This document shows, piece after piece, positions 1 through 9,008 of a stretch of DNA of 64,000 bases. Numbering within the stretch: the first letter of the stretch is position 1; each line of letters starts with the position of its first letter. The notes beneath the pieces are model-generated. The model saw only the letters and a program-made list of their open reading frames with translations. It had not been told where the DNA came from and did not search any database. Source of the DNA: an uncultured Dongia sp. (GTDB lineage: Bacteria; Pseudomonadota; Alphaproteobacteria; Dongiales; Dongiaceae); assembly GCF_936916975.1 (NCBI RefSeq), contig NZ_CAKZGO010000004.1:124001-188000 (forward strand), written 5' to 3'. The position numbers and the translations under genes were made by a program.

Positions 1-1
1 C

Positions 2-1912
2 CTCTTCGGCTGGCGCGCGTTGCCGGTGCTGCTGGTGCTGGCGCTGGCTGCCCAGTTCATGCTGCAGGGCACGGTCACCGCCGCCCTCCTCGCCGGTGCC
101 GGCGATGTCATCGGTGCAGCAGGGGCGGCCTTCGCGCTCAAGCGCTGGGCACCCATCGATCTGCGGCTGCGCCAGCAGAGCGATCTGTGGCGGCTGGTGC
201 TGGTCGCTGCGGTGATCGTGCCGGCCATTCTCTTCATCGCCGCGCTGTTGATAGGCGTGGGCATGGGAACAATCGTGGCCGGGGAACTGGTGTTGGCCTT
301 CGCCGTGATGCTTGCCGGCAATGCGGTGGCGTTGCTGGCCGCAGGGCCGTTCATGCTGGTCTGGGTGACGCAACTGCAGGGTCGACGCCCCAGCCTTGCC
401 GAATTGCGCTGGCTGGCCGGCATGGGCGTGCTGTTCCTGTGGCTGAACTTCCTGCCGCCAACCGCCATTATCGGTCAGTTGGTATTCCTTTCCATCCTCA
501 GCCTGCCGCTCGCCTTTTATGCGCTGACGCGCTACGGCCGCCGCGGCGCCAGCCTGGCTGCCCTCGCCTTCGCGCTCATCATGGTGGTGGGGGCAAGCCA
601 CGGCGCGACGCTGTTCCACGACGTCGCGGCGGAGCGCGAGCATCCGGCACTCATCCTGTTCGTGCTGGCCTGCGAGCTTGGATTGATGGCCGTCGCCATC
701 GCGCGGGCCGAACACGACCGCCAGCAGGACCGTATCGCCGAGAATGAATCGCGCCTCCGGATCCTCATCGACAACACCAAGGTCTCACCCTATGCCATGC
801 CGGGACCGGAATTCATCACCTACAGCTTCATCAGCGACCGCATCGAGGCCATGACCGGCTATTCGGTCGAAGAATGGCACAAGCCCAAGGCCTGGTTCGG
901 CTTCATGGAGCCGCGCGACCGGCAGCGCATGGAGGGTATCACCGGGCGCGATCTCAGCCTGGAGCAGGATTACGAGTGGGAGTACCGCTTGATCCACCGC
1001 GACGGATCGACCGTGTGGATCCGCGATCTCTTTCGCATCGATCGTAAATCCGATGGCTCGCTGGAACTCCGCGGCATGATGACCGATGTCACGGTCCTAA
1101 AAAGCCGCGAGATCGCTCTGGCCGAGCGCGAGCATGAATTGCAGGAGGCGCGCAAGAATGCCGAGCAGGCCAATCGCGCCAAATCGAGCTTCCTTGCCTC
1201 GATGAGCCATGAATTGCGCACGCCGATGAACTCGATCATTGGTTTTGCCGAGGTGCTGAACGCCGAAGCCTTCGGAGCGCTCACGCCCAAGCAGCGGGAA
1301 TATATCGAGGACATCTCCACCTCCGGCCAGCATCTCCTGACACTCATCAACGACATTCTCGACATGTCGAAGATCGAGGCGGGACGTTTCGAGTTGAACG
1401 AGGAGTTGGGTGAACTGGGATCGCTCATCAATGCCTCGGTCCGCCTCAACGATCGCGAGGCGGCGAAGTATTCCGTCGCCATCGAGGTCGACAACACGGT
1501 GAGCGGGCTTGGCATCCATGCCGACCAGCGCAGCATCCGGCAGATCCTCATCAACCTCATCTCCAACGCCGTCAAATTCAGCAAGCCCGGCGGCGTTGTC
1601 AGCGTGCGCGTGCACCAGCCGGCAGATCCGGAAAAAGGCGGCATCGCCATTTCCGTCACCGATCGCGGCATCGGCATGACGCCGGAGACGTTGGCGCGTA
1701 TCTTCGAACCGTTCTTCCAGGGCTCCGGCGCCGATTTCCGCCACAAGCGCGAAGGCACGGGCCTGGGCCTCGCCATCTCGCAGAAGCTGGCGCAGATGCA
1801 TGGCGGCAGCGTCACCATCGAGAGCACGTTCGGCGCGGGTACCACGGTCACCCTGACCCTGCCCGAAGACCGGCTGCACCCGATCGCCGCAGCGCTGAAA
1901 GTGGCGACGTAA
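2..1912 (+). CDS. Membrane sensor histidine kinase, MASE1-PAS-HisKA-HATPase (5' end outside window)
   Basis: The reading frame is already open at the first bases of the window (LFGWRALPV), so the TTG at 20 is not the true start and the N-terminus is missing. The first 220 visible residues form repeated hydrophobic helices of MASE1 type. A PAS domain with its PAC end follows at about 245-350 (ending RGMMTDVT), then a short coiled linker. The HisKA box [11 protein letters not shown] places the phosphorylated histidine near residue 397 counted from the TTG. The ATPase domain shows the N box (NLISNAVKF), G1 (DRGIGM) and G2 (GTGLGLA). Such proteins autophosphorylate in response to a membrane or PAS-sensed signal. 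No response regulator lies next to it; thrC follows after 161 bp. The ligand is unknown. Confidence 0.9.
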   Translation, partial: LFGWRALPVLLVLALAAQFMLQGTVTAALLAGAGDVIGAAGAAFALKRWAPIDLRLRQQSDLWRLVLVAAVIVPAILFIAALLIGVGMGTIVAGELVLAFAVMLAGNAVALLAAGPFMLVWVTQLQGRRPSLAELRWLAGMGVLFLWLNFLPPTAIIGQLVFLSILSLPLAFYALTRYGRRGASLAALAFALIMVVGASHGATLFHDVAAEREHPALILFVLACELGLMAVAIARAEHDRQQDRIAENESRLRILIDNTKVSPYAMPGPEFITYSFISDRIEAMTGYSVEEWHKPKAWFGFMEPRDRQRMEGITGRDLSLEQDYEWEYRLIHRDGSTVWIRDLFRIDRKSDGSLELRGMMTDVTVLKSREIALAEREHELQEARKNAEQANRAKSSFLASMSHELRTPMNSIIGFAEVLNAEAFGALTPKQREYIEDISTSGQHLLTLINDILDMSKIEAGRFELNEELGELGSLINASVRLNDREAAKYSVAIEVDNTVSGLGIHADQRSIRQILINLISNAVKFSKPGGVVSVRVHQPADPEKGGIAISVTDRGIGMTPETLARIFEPFFQGSGADFRHKREGTGLGLAISQKLAQMHGGSVTIESTFGAGTTVTLTLPEDRLHPIAAALKVAT

Positions 1913-2073
1913 CGGGGGTTGGCGTCCCCGTCAATCTTGCGCCATAGGATTGGGAACCATGACAATTTCGCAATGCCCCTGCCCGGCGGCCGGGTACGGC
2001 TTTGCTTGTCAGGGCCGGGCTTGCCGCCTAATTTGAGGCCCGTATTCCGCTCCCGATCCAGACGAGGTTTCCC

Positions 2074-3489
2074 TTGCGCTATATCAGCACCCGCGGCCAG
2101 GCCCCGAAGCTCAATTTCGAGGCGGCGCTGCTCACCGGCCTCGCCCGCGATGGCGGCCTTTATGTGCCCGAGACCTGGCCGAGCTGGAGCGATGCGCAGT
2201 TCAAGAAACTGGCCGGGCGGCCCTATGCCGAGGTGGCCGGCGCGGTGATGAAGCCGTTCATCGGCAGCAGCCTCAAACCCGCACAGCTCGACCAGGCGAT
2301 CAACGCCGCCTATGGCACGTTCCGCCATCAGGCAGTGGCACCCCTGGTGCAGATCGACGAGAGCCTGTGGCTGATGGAGCTGTTCCATGGACCGACGCTG
2401 GCTTTCAAGGATGTGGCGCTGCAATTGCTGGGTCAGCTCTATGACATCGTGCTGAAGGCGCGCGGCGAACGCATTACGGTGGTGGGTGCGACCTCGGGCG
2501 ATACCGGTTCGGCAGCCCTCGAAGCCTGCAAGAACCGCAGCGCCATCGACATCTTCATCCTGCACCCCAAAGGCCGTGTCTCCGAGGTGCAGCGCCGGCA
2601 GATGACGACGATCCAGGCCGACAACATCCACAACATCGCCATTGACGGCTCGTTCGACGATTGCCAGGACATGGTCAAGGCGATGTTCAACGACCCGAAA
2701 TTCCGCGACCGCGTCAACATGGCGGCGGTGAACTCGATCAACTGGGCGCGCGTGATGGCGCAGATCGTCTATTACGTGACCGGCGCCCTGGCGCTGGGTG
2801 CGCCGGGCCGGGCCGTCAACTTCGCCGTGCCGTCGGGGAATTTCGGTAATGTGTTCGCAGGCTATGCCGCACGCTCGATGGGATTGCCGATCAACGAGCT
2901 GATCGTGGGATCAAATCGCAACGATATCCTGACGCGCTTCTTCCAGTCGGGCGCCATGAAGATGAACAAGGTGACGCCGTCGCTCTCGCCCTCCATGGAC
3001 ATCCAGGTGTCGAGCAATCTTGAACGGCTGCTGTTCGATCTGTTCGACCGCAAGGGTGAGAAGTTGGGTGCCGCGATGACTGCCTTCCGCGAGAGCGGGC
3101 GGTTTGAAGCGCCCAAGAAGGGTTGGGCCAAGACCGCCAAACTGTTCAAGGCGCATCGCCTCGACGACCGCGAGACATTGAGCGCCATGCGCGATATCCA
3201 TAAAAGAACCGGCATGCTGGTCGATCCACATTCGGCGATCGGCATCGCGGCCGCACTGGAACAGCGCAAGGGCCGGAAGGCGGATGGGACACCTACCATC
3301 GCGCTGGCCACCGCCCATCCGGCGAAATTCCCCGATGCGGTCGAGAAGGCCACGGGCATCCGCCCCGCATTGCCGGCGCATCTCTCGGATCTGCTGACCC
3401 GCAAGGAGCGGCTTTCGGAGCTACCCAACGACCTCAAGAAGGTGCAAGACTACGTGCTGGCCAACATCCGGCTTGGCCATAACAGATAA
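2074..3489 (+). CDS. thrC: Threonine synthase
   Basis: PLP enzyme converting O-phosphohomoserine to threonine, the last step of the threonine pathway, in the cytosol. The N-terminus MRYISTRG is characteristic of bacterial threonine synthases and fixes the start at a TTG codon. The PLP lysine is in GPTLAFKDVALQ (K112), followed by the substrate loop GATSGDTGSAA; length 471 aa is normal for the long form. thrB, which makes its substrate, is 8.5 kb away on the other strand (12032-12991), so the pathway genes are split. The M16 peptidase gene follows after 14 bp and is probably cotranscribed. Confidence 0.96.
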   Translation: MRYISTRGQAPKLNFEAALLTGLARDGGLYVPETWPSWSDAQFKKLAGRPYAEVAGAVMKPFIGSSLKPAQLDQAINAAYGTFRHQAVAPLVQIDESLWLMELFHGPTLAFKDVALQLLGQLYDIVLKARGERITVVGATSGDTGSAALEACKNRSAIDIFILHPKGRVSEVQRRQMTTIQADNIHNIAIDGSFDDCQDMVKAMFNDPKFRDRVNMAAVNSINWARVMAQIVYYVTGALALGAPGRAVNFAVPSGNFGNVFAGYAARSMGLPINELIVGSNRNDILTRFFQSGAMKMNKVTPSLSPSMDIQVSSNLERLLFDLFDRKGEKLGAAMTAFRESGRFEAPKKGWAKTAKLFKAHRLDDRETLSAMRDIHKRTGMLVDPHSAIGIAAALEQRKGRKADGTPTIALATAHPAKFPDAVEKATGIRPALPAHLSDLLTRKERLSELPNDLKKVQDYVLANIRLGHNR

Positions 3490-3503
3490 GCAGGTCTGAA
3501 TTC

Positions 3504-4781
3504 GTGGATATCCCTCCCGTTAATAGCGTCGAGATCACGACGCTCGACAATGGTTTTCGCATCGCCACCGATGCCATGGCATCGGTCGAGACCGTCTCGC
3601 TCGGCGTCTGGGTCGGCATCGGCACGCGTCATGAAGAGGCGGCGGAGAACGGCGTTTCGCATCTCCTCGAACACATGGCGTTCAAAGGTACCAAGCGCCG
3701 CTCGGCACGCGACATCGCAGTCGAGATCGAGAATGTGGGCGGTGTCCTCAATGCCTATACCGGGCGCGAGCAGACTGCCTATTACGCCAAGGTTCTCTCG
3801 AACGATCTGCCGCTCGCGGTCGACATCATCGCCGACATCCTGCAGCATTCGACCTATGACGCCACCGAGCTGGAACGCGAGCGCGGCGTCATCCTCCAGG
3901 AGATCGGCCAGGCGGAAGACACGCCGGACGATATCGTGTTCGACTATTTTCAAGAGGCGGCCTTCCCGGGCCAGAGCATGGGCCGCCCGGTGCTCGGCCG
4001 CGCCGAGATCATCGAAGGTCTCCAGGCAGATGCGATCGCGCGTTATCAGACCAGCCGCTATCGGCCCGGCAACATGGTGCTGGCGGCGGCCGGCAGGCTG
4101 GAGCATCGGCACTTGGTTGATCTTGCCGTGAAGGCCTTCGACAGCCTGCCGCGCGGCAACACCGCGACGGTAGAACCGGCGCGCTATCAGGGCGGTGAAT
4201 CGCGTTATGCCCGCGAGCTGGAGCAGGCGCATATCCTGCTCGGCTTCGACGGCATCGGCATCCACGATCCGGACTACTACGCGAGCGCGGTGCTCTCGCA
4301 ATTGTTCGGCGGCGGCATGTCATCGCGCCTGTTCCAGGAAGTGCGCGAGAAGCGCGGCCTGGTCTATGGCATCCACAGCTTTGCCAGCGCCTGGAACGAT
4401 GCCGGTCTCTTTGGCATCTATGCCGGGACCGGTGAGGACGAGGCCAAGGAATTGCTGCCGATCGTCTGCGACGAACTCCTCAAGCTGCCACATGACATCT
4501 CCGAAGAAGAACTGCGCCGCGCGTCGGCACAGCTGAAAGCCGGCATCCTCATGGCGCGCGAGAAGACCTCGGCGCGCTGCGAACATCTGGCGTCGCAATT
4601 GCTGACCCATGACCGCGTGATGACCCCGGCCGAGATCGTGGCGAAGGTCGATGCGGTGACGATTGCGGATCTTGCGCGGGTGGCATCACGGCTGATCAAA
4701 TCCAATCCCACCCTCACCGCCATGGGGCCGGTTGGCCATGTCATGGACCTTGCATCTTTGCGCGGCCGCCTGCAGGCTTGA
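3504..4781 (+). CDS. M16 family zinc peptidase (processing-peptidase-like)
   Basis: A single-copy M16 protein of 425 aa resembling the mitochondrial processing peptidase beta subunit. The inverted zinc motif HLLEH is at residues 53-57, with a downstream acidic helix (ERGVILQEIGQ) that should supply the third zinc ligand. The C-terminal half is the usual second inactive M16 domain. The start is a GTG 14 bp after the thrC stop. A thrC-M16-acetyltransferase order is familiar in alphaproteobacteria, suggesting a conserved transcription unit. The substrate is not known; degradation of short peptides or processing of secreted proteins are both possible. Confidence 0.93.
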   Translation: MDIPPVNSVEITTLDNGFRIATDAMASVETVSLGVWVGIGTRHEEAAENGVSHLLEHMAFKGTKRRSARDIAVEIENVGGVLNAYTGREQTAYYAKVLSNDLPLAVDIIADILQHSTYDATELERERGVILQEIGQAEDTPDDIVFDYFQEAAFPGQSMGRPVLGRAEIIEGLQADAIARYQTSRYRPGNMVLAAAGRLEHRHLVDLAVKAFDSLPRGNTATVEPARYQGGESRYARELEQAHILLGFDGIGIHDPDYYASAVLSQLFGGGMSSRLFQEVREKRGLVYGIHSFASAWNDAGLFGIYAGTGEDEAKELLPIVCDELLKLPHDISEEELRRASAQLKAGILMAREKTSARCEHLASQLLTHDRVMTPAEIVAKVDAVTIADLARVASRLIKSNPTLTAMGPVGHVMDLASLRGRLQA

Positions 4782-4820
4782 GCGGGGTTCTGGCGTCAGT
4801 TCCTGGCGCTGCAACACTTT

Positions 4821-4890
4821 CGATCAAGTAGGGGCGATCAAGTAGGGGCGATCAAGTAGGGGCGATCAAGTAGGGGCGATCAAAGATGGG
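4821..4890. repeat. 14-bp tandem repeat, four perfect copies plus one degenerate
   Basis: The unit CGATCAAGTAGGGG is repeated exactly at 4821-4834, 4835-4848, 4849-4862 and 4863-4876, then as CGATCAAAGATGGG at 4877-4890. It fills most of the gap between the M16 peptidase gene and the acetyltransferase start at 4907. Units are contiguous with no spacers, so it is not a CRISPR. The 14-bp period is not in phase with the DNA helix. Confidence 0.97.
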
Positions 4891-4906
4891 CGGGCGAGGA
4901 TAACGC

Positions 4907-5542
4907 ATGTTCCTGTTTGAGCCGGTCTATCGGCCCAAGCCACCGGTGCTGCTCGGCAAAGACGTCTTCCTGCGGCCGCCCTTGATGGCGGATTATCCTG
5001 CCTGGGCGGCTTTGCGCGAGCATAGCCGCGCGTTTCTGGAGCCCTGGGAGCCGCTCTGGGGCGAGCGAGCGCTGACGCGCGGCACCTTCCGCGCCCGCGT
5101 CAATCGGATCGTGCGGGAGTGGAACACCGACCAGGGTTATTCTTTCCACATCTTTGCCAGCGGCAATGGCGACTTGCCGAAGGACCAGCTGCTGGGCGGC
5201 GTCAACCTCAACAATGTACGCAGACTCTCGGCGCAGTCCTGCACGCTCGGCTATTGGATGGGCGAGCCCTATGCCGGCCGGGGCCTGATGCACGCAGCGC
5301 TTCAGGTGCTGCTGCCCTATGCCTTTGCGTCGGAAGATGGTGTGCCATCGGGTCTCGGCCTCCACCGGATCGACGCCGCCTGCATTCCGGAAAACCTGCC
5401 GAGCAAAGCGCTGCTGCAACGCTGCGGCTTCCAAGAGATCGGCCTGGCGCTCAATTACCTCAATATCTACGGGACCTGGCGCGACCATATCTGCCATCAA
5501 TTGCTGGCGGAGGATTATGAGACTTCATCACGCTCGCTCTAA
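4907..5542 (+). CDS. GNAT acetyltransferase, RimJ/RimL type
   Basis: Cytosolic N-acetyltransferase of the family that modifies N-termini of ribosomal proteins or other proteins using acetyl-CoA. Visible features are the acceptor part (LRPPLMADYPAWAALREHSR), the acetyl-CoA loop region GYWMGEPYAGRGLM, and the late motif LHRIDAACIPENLPSKALL followed by LLQRCGF, typical of RimJ. Length 211 aa is normal. It begins 16 bp after the tandem repeat and ends against yqgE, which is convergent. RimJ/RimL assignment is by family; the actual target is not deducible. Confidence 0.9.
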   Translation: MFLFEPVYRPKPPVLLGKDVFLRPPLMADYPAWAALREHSRAFLEPWEPLWGERALTRGTFRARVNRIVREWNTDQGYSFHIFASGNGDLPKDQLLGGVNLNNVRRLSAQSCTLGYWMGEPYAGRGLMHAALQVLLPYAFASEDGVPSGLGLHRIDAACIPENLPSKALLQRCGFQEIGLALNYLNIYGTWRDHICHQLLAEDYETSSRSL

Positions 5543-5543
5543 T

Positions 5544-5565
5544 CCCTCCCCCTTCAGGGGGAGGG
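5544..5565. terminator. Hairpin between convergent acetyltransferase and yqgE genes
   Basis: CCCTCCCCC (5544-5552), loop TTCA, GGGGGAGGG (5557-5565): a 9-bp perfect stem placed between two convergent stop codons. There is no U-run, so Rho-independent activity is uncertain; it may act as a bidirectional end or an RNA-stabilising hairpin. Confidence 0.55.
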
Positions 5566-5572
5566 GGAAGTC

Positions 5573-6148
5573 CTAGGCGTGGCCGATGTCGCCGGAGAGT
5601 GAGGTGAGGTTCGCGCCGAGCTTGCCGATGCAGCGTTCCCATTTGTCGTTGAGATCGTCATCGAAGATGAGTTCTTCGTCGGCCGGCACGTTGAGCCAGG
5701 CATTGGCCTGCATCTCGGCATCCAGCTGGCCCGGGCCCCAGCCGGCATAACCGAGGGCCAGGACCGAGCGGCGGGGGCCGGCGCCGGCGGCGATGTCACG
5801 CAGGATGTCGAGGGTGGCAGTGAGGCCGATCTCCGAGCCCACTTTCAGCGTCGCATCTTCCAGGTAATCGACCGAATGCAGCACGAAGCCGCGGCCGGTT
5901 TCGACCGGCCCACCGGAACGGATGCGGATATGCTCGGCGTTCTGCACCGAGTCGATGCCGAGCTGGCTCAAGAGGTCGGGAAAGGTCAGCGCGCCAACCA
6001 GCCGGTTGAGCACCAGCCCCATGGCACCGTCGCTGGTATGGGCGCACAGATAGATCACGGTGCGGGTAAACCGGGCATCGCGCATCTGCGGCATCGCGAC
6101 GAGCAGTTGCCCAGTCATAAAGCCCTGATGTAAAAGCCCTTTATTCAT
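5573..6148 (-). CDS. yqgE: YqgE/AlgH family protein (UPF0301)
   Basis: A 191-aa soluble protein with the family signature near the N-terminus (GQLLVAMPQMRDARFTRTV) followed by GAMGLVLNRL and the glycine-rich RSGGPVETGRGFVLH segment. AlgH in Pseudomonas influences alginate regulation, but the biochemical role of the family is unresolved. It is transcribed toward the acetyltransferase and divergently from the DsbD-like gene, with about 110 bp between starts. Confidence 0.94.
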   Translation of the reverse strand: MNKGLLHQGFMTGQLLVAMPQMRDARFTRTVIYLCAHTSDGAMGLVLNRLVGALTFPDLLSQLGIDSVQNAEHIRIRSGGPVETGRGFVLHSVDYLEDATLKVGSEIGLTATLDILRDIAAGAGPRRSVLALGYAGWGPGQLDAEMQANAWLNVPADEELIFDDDLNDKWERCIGKLGANLTSLSGDIGHA

Positions 6149-6256
6149 CGCATCCAGTCCGGTTCAGGCGGCAATATGACGCGTCGGCGATGAAACAAGC
6201 CGACTGCGCCTTTCGTATGCTTCAAGGGTATAATTGCTTAGGAAAGTTGGCAAATA

Positions 6257-8263
6257 GTGAATCCTTTGCGTTACATCACGTTCCGGCGACCGAAACTACA
6301 GCGCAGCTGCCAATTGGGCATGGCAGCGGTGTTGATGCTGTTGTGGATGGCATTGAGTCTGGGCCAAGCGCAGGCGCAGGAGTCAGCGACGACTCCGCAG
6401 ACGGCGGTGAAGCTGGTCTCGGCCGTGACCGCCGTGGGCGACTTGCCGCAAATACCGCTCGGCATCGCGATGACCCTGAAGGCCGGGTGGAAGACCTATT
6501 GGCGCAGCCCGGGCGATGCCGGCTTTGCACCCACTATCGACATCACCGGGTCGACGAATATCGCTGCCGCCACGCTCAGCTTTCCGGTGCCGCATCGGTT
6601 TGAACTCTTTGGTCTGCAGACCTTCGGCTATGGCGAGGAGGTGCTGTTCCCCCTCCGGATCACACCGCAGCAGCCGGGCCAGCCGATCAGCCTGCGCGCA
6701 CGACTGCGCTATCTGGTCTGTGAGCAGATCTGCATTCCCTATGAGCATGATTTGGCGCTCGATCTGCCGGCGGGCATTGCCGCTGTCAGTGCCGATGCCG
6801 CCGAGATCAGCCGCTTCCAGGCCATGGTCCCCGATGCAGGTGCCAAGGCACGCTTCGTTTTGAGCGACGTGCGTGTGGCGGGGAACGATCTCCATATCAC
6901 GCTCCGCTCCGACGGCATGGCCTTCACCAGCCCCGATGCGGTGGTCGAGGGGCCGAGCGGACTTTATTTCAACAAGCCGCGCGTCATCCTGTCCGATGGC
7001 GGCATGCGCGCCGATTTCACGCTGGCGATCGATCGTGATGCGGCAGCACCCGACCCCGCCGCGACGGCGCTCACCCTCACCTTGTTCGACGGCTTGCGGT
7101 CGCTGGAGCAGACGGTCGTACCGGAAATCTTCGCGCAGTCTGCGACCGAAGCGCCCGCTGTTGTTGCGCCTGCCCCAATGCCATCCCAAATGCCGTCCCA
7201 AATGTCATCTCTGTGGCCGATGCTGCTGGTCGCTTTGCTGGGTGGGCTTATTCTCAACGTCATGCCCTGCGTGTTGCCCGTGCTGTTGCTGAAGCTCAGC
7301 AATGTGCTGGAGCATGCCGGGTCCGCACAGCGCACCGTGCGCGCCGGCTTCCTTGCCAGCGCCGGCGGCATCGTCTTTGCGTTCGCTGCCCTGGCGCTGA
7401 TCCTCATCGGCGTGAAGGCTGGCGAGCAGAGCATCGGCTGGGGCATCCAGTTCCAGCAGCCGGTCTTCCTCGCGGCGCTTGCCTTGTTGTGCTTCGCACT
7501 GGCCGCGAATGTCTGGGGCTGGTTCCAGATCCCCGTGCCGGCCTTTGCCGGTGCCGTGGGCACGCTCACCGACGCCCAAGAGGTGCGCCGGCCGCTGCTG
7601 GGCTCGTTCTTTGGCGGCATCCTCGCCACGATCCTCGCCACCCCCTGCTCGGCGCCCTTTGTCGGCACGGCGGTGGGCTTTGCGCTGGCGCGCGGCCCCC
7701 TGGAGATCATGGCCATTTTCCTGGCGCTCGGCATCGGCCTCGCTTTCCCCTATCTCGCCATCGCCGCCTTTCCGCGCGTGGTGACCTTTCTGCCCCGACC
7801 AGGGCAGTGGATGCTGCGGCTGAAGAAGCTCCTCGGCCTGTCGCTGGCCGCCACCGGATTGTGGCTGGGCTTCGTGCTGGCGCAGCAGACAGGCATCGTC
7901 AACCTCGGGCCGCGCAGCGACAGCATCGCCTGGCAGAAATTCGACGCCGCGGCGATTCCCGCACTCGTCAAGGACGGCAAGGTCGTGTTCGTCGATGTCA
8001 CCGCGGAATGGTGCATCACCTGCAAGGCCAATAAGGAATTCGTGCTGACGCGCGAGCCGGTCGCTGCTGCGCTGGGGGGAACCCATGCCATGCTGGCGGA
8101 TTGGACACGGCCGGACCCCGCCATCAGCGCCTATCTCGCCAGCTTCGGCCGATTTGGCATTCCCATGAACGTGGTCTATGGCCCCGGCGCCCCTGACGGC
8201 ATCCTGCTGCCGGAACTGCTGTCCAGTGACGATGTCATGACGGCACTGCAGCAAGCAAAATAG
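6257..8263 (+). CDS. Thiol:disulfide interchange protein, DsbD/ScsB-like
   Basis: A 668-aa inner-membrane reductase that should carry electrons from cytoplasmic thioredoxin to periplasmic thiols. In order: signal peptide (residues 1-40, ending AQA), a periplasmic DsbD-like domain with the cysteine pair CEQIC, about eight membrane helices at 315-530 with redox cysteines in MPCVLPVL and ATPCSAPF, and a C-terminal thioredoxin domain with WCITCK (C586, C589). Start is GTG at 6257. A short repetitive linker (MPSQMPSQM) precedes the membrane part. The peroxiredoxin gene downstream fits a redox theme; ScsB-type DsbDs can reduce periplasmic peroxidases, but that link is inference. Confidence 0.92.
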   Translation: MNPLRYITFRRPKLQRSCQLGMAAVLMLLWMALSLGQAQAQESATTPQTAVKLVSAVTAVGDLPQIPLGIAMTLKAGWKTYWRSPGDAGFAPTIDITGSTNIAAATLSFPVPHRFELFGLQTFGYGEEVLFPLRITPQQPGQPISLRARLRYLVCEQICIPYEHDLALDLPAGIAAVSADAAEISRFQAMVPDAGAKARFVLSDVRVAGNDLHITLRSDGMAFTSPDAVVEGPSGLYFNKPRVILSDGGMRADFTLAIDRDAAAPDPAATALTLTLFDGLRSLEQTVVPEIFAQSATEAPAVVAPAPMPSQMPSQMSSLWPMLLVALLGGLILNVMPCVLPVLLLKLSNVLEHAGSAQRTVRAGFLASAGGIVFAFAALALILIGVKAGEQSIGWGIQFQQPVFLAALALLCFALAANVWGWFQIPVPAFAGAVGTLTDAQEVRRPLLGSFFGGILATILATPCSAPFVGTAVGFALARGPLEIMAIFLALGIGLAFPYLAIAAFPRVVTFLPRPGQWMLRLKKLLGLSLAATGLWLGFVLAQQTGIVNLGPRSDSIAWQKFDAAAIPALVKDGKVVFVDVTAEWCITCKANKEFVLTREPVAAALGGTHAMLADWTRPDPAISAYLASFGRFGIPMNVVYGPGAPDGILLPELLSSDDVMTALQQAK

Positions 8264-8394
8264 CCGCAATTTGGTGAGTGGCTTTGCCCGCTTGGCAAGG
8301 GGGGCAAGGCGGGCCTATATCTAGGCCTCAGCCATTGCCCGCCCCGAGCCTGCCACGTGGGTTTATAGGTCTCGGGGGTTTATAGGCGAAGACA

Positions 8395-8415
8395 GCTCGC
8401 TGCGTCCCAGCGAGC
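8395..8415. other. Stem-loop in the peroxiredoxin leader
   Basis: GCTCGCTG (8395-8402), loop CGTCC, CAGCGAGC (8408-8415) forms a perfect 8-bp stem 27 nt before the peroxiredoxin start. Just upstream the decamer GGTTTATAGG occurs twice, at 8360-8369 and 8377-8386. The function is unknown; it may belong to the 5' untranslated region. Confidence 0.4.
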
Positions 8416-8441
8416 GTCCGAACTCAAGGAAGGATTCAGTC

Positions 8442-8924
8442 ATGACGATCAAAGTTGGCGACAAGATTCCCGCGGTCTCGTTGAAGACCATGGATAAGGA
8501 CGGCATGCAGACCCTCTCCACTGACGACATCTTCAAGGGCAAGAAGGTCGTGCTGTTCGCCCTGCCCGGTGCCTTCACGCCGACCTGCTCCGCCAAGCAC
8601 CTGCCGGGCTTCGTGACCCAGGCAGAGGCCTTGAAGGCCAAGGGCGTCGACACCATTGCCTGCCTCTCTGTCAACGACGCCTTCGTGATGGATGCCTGGG
8701 GCAAGGCGCAGAATACCGGCGACAAGGTACTGATGCTGGCCGACGGCAATGCCGATTTCTCCAAGGCGGTCGGCCTCACCATGGACGGCACGGGCTATGG
8801 CATGGGCACCCGCGCCAGCCGTTACGCCATGGTCGTCGATAACGGCACGGTAAAGGCGCTCAACGTCGAGGCGCCGGGCGCCTTCGAAGTGTCGAGCGCC
8901 GAAGCGGTTCTCAAGGTTCTCTAA
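8442..8924 (+). CDS. Peroxiredoxin (Prx5-type, redoxin domain)
   Basis: Thiol peroxidase of 160 aa reducing hydrogen peroxide or organic peroxides in the cytosol. The peroxidatic cysteine lies in PGAFTPTCSAKH (C49), the diagnostic Prx5/AhpE-like motif. FVMDAWGKAQN and DFSKAVGL further match the atypical 2-Cys/Prx5 group. A clear ribosome-binding site (AAGGAAGG) precedes the ATG. The gene is followed by a strong terminator at 8946-8982, so it is probably monocistronic. The reductant could be glutathione/glutaredoxin, as in related bacterial Prx5; this is inferred. Confidence 0.95.
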   Translation: MTIKVGDKIPAVSLKTMDKDGMQTLSTDDIFKGKKVVLFALPGAFTPTCSAKHLPGFVTQAEALKAKGVDTIACLSVNDAFVMDAWGKAQNTGDKVLMLADGNADFSKAVGLTMDGTGYGMGTRASRYAMVVDNGTVKALNVEAPGAFEVSSAEAVLKVL

Positions 8925-8945
8925 GCTTAAAGCTTGTGGAATGCG

Positions 8946-8991
8946 GGGCGGTAACCCAGGATTCGCTCCTGGGGTGCCGCCCTCTTTCTTT
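8946..8991 (+). terminator. Rho-independent terminator after the peroxiredoxin gene
   Basis: GGGCGG (8946-8951) pairs with CCGCCC (8977-8982). An inner stem ACCCAGG/CCTGGGGT has one bulged G. The hairpin is followed by TCTTTCTTT, giving a U-rich tail. It ends 18 nt before the recQ start. Confidence 0.8.
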
Positions 8992-9008
8992 GTCTCGATG
9001 GGATCTTC

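Noticed and set aside
970-2631. A 553-codon minus-strand frame over the sensor kinase and thrC
   Set aside because: Spans two clear plus-strand genes; no independent evidence of coding.
4821-4890. Possible CRISPR-like array
   Set aside because: Units are contiguous 14-mers with no spacers and no cas genes are nearby.
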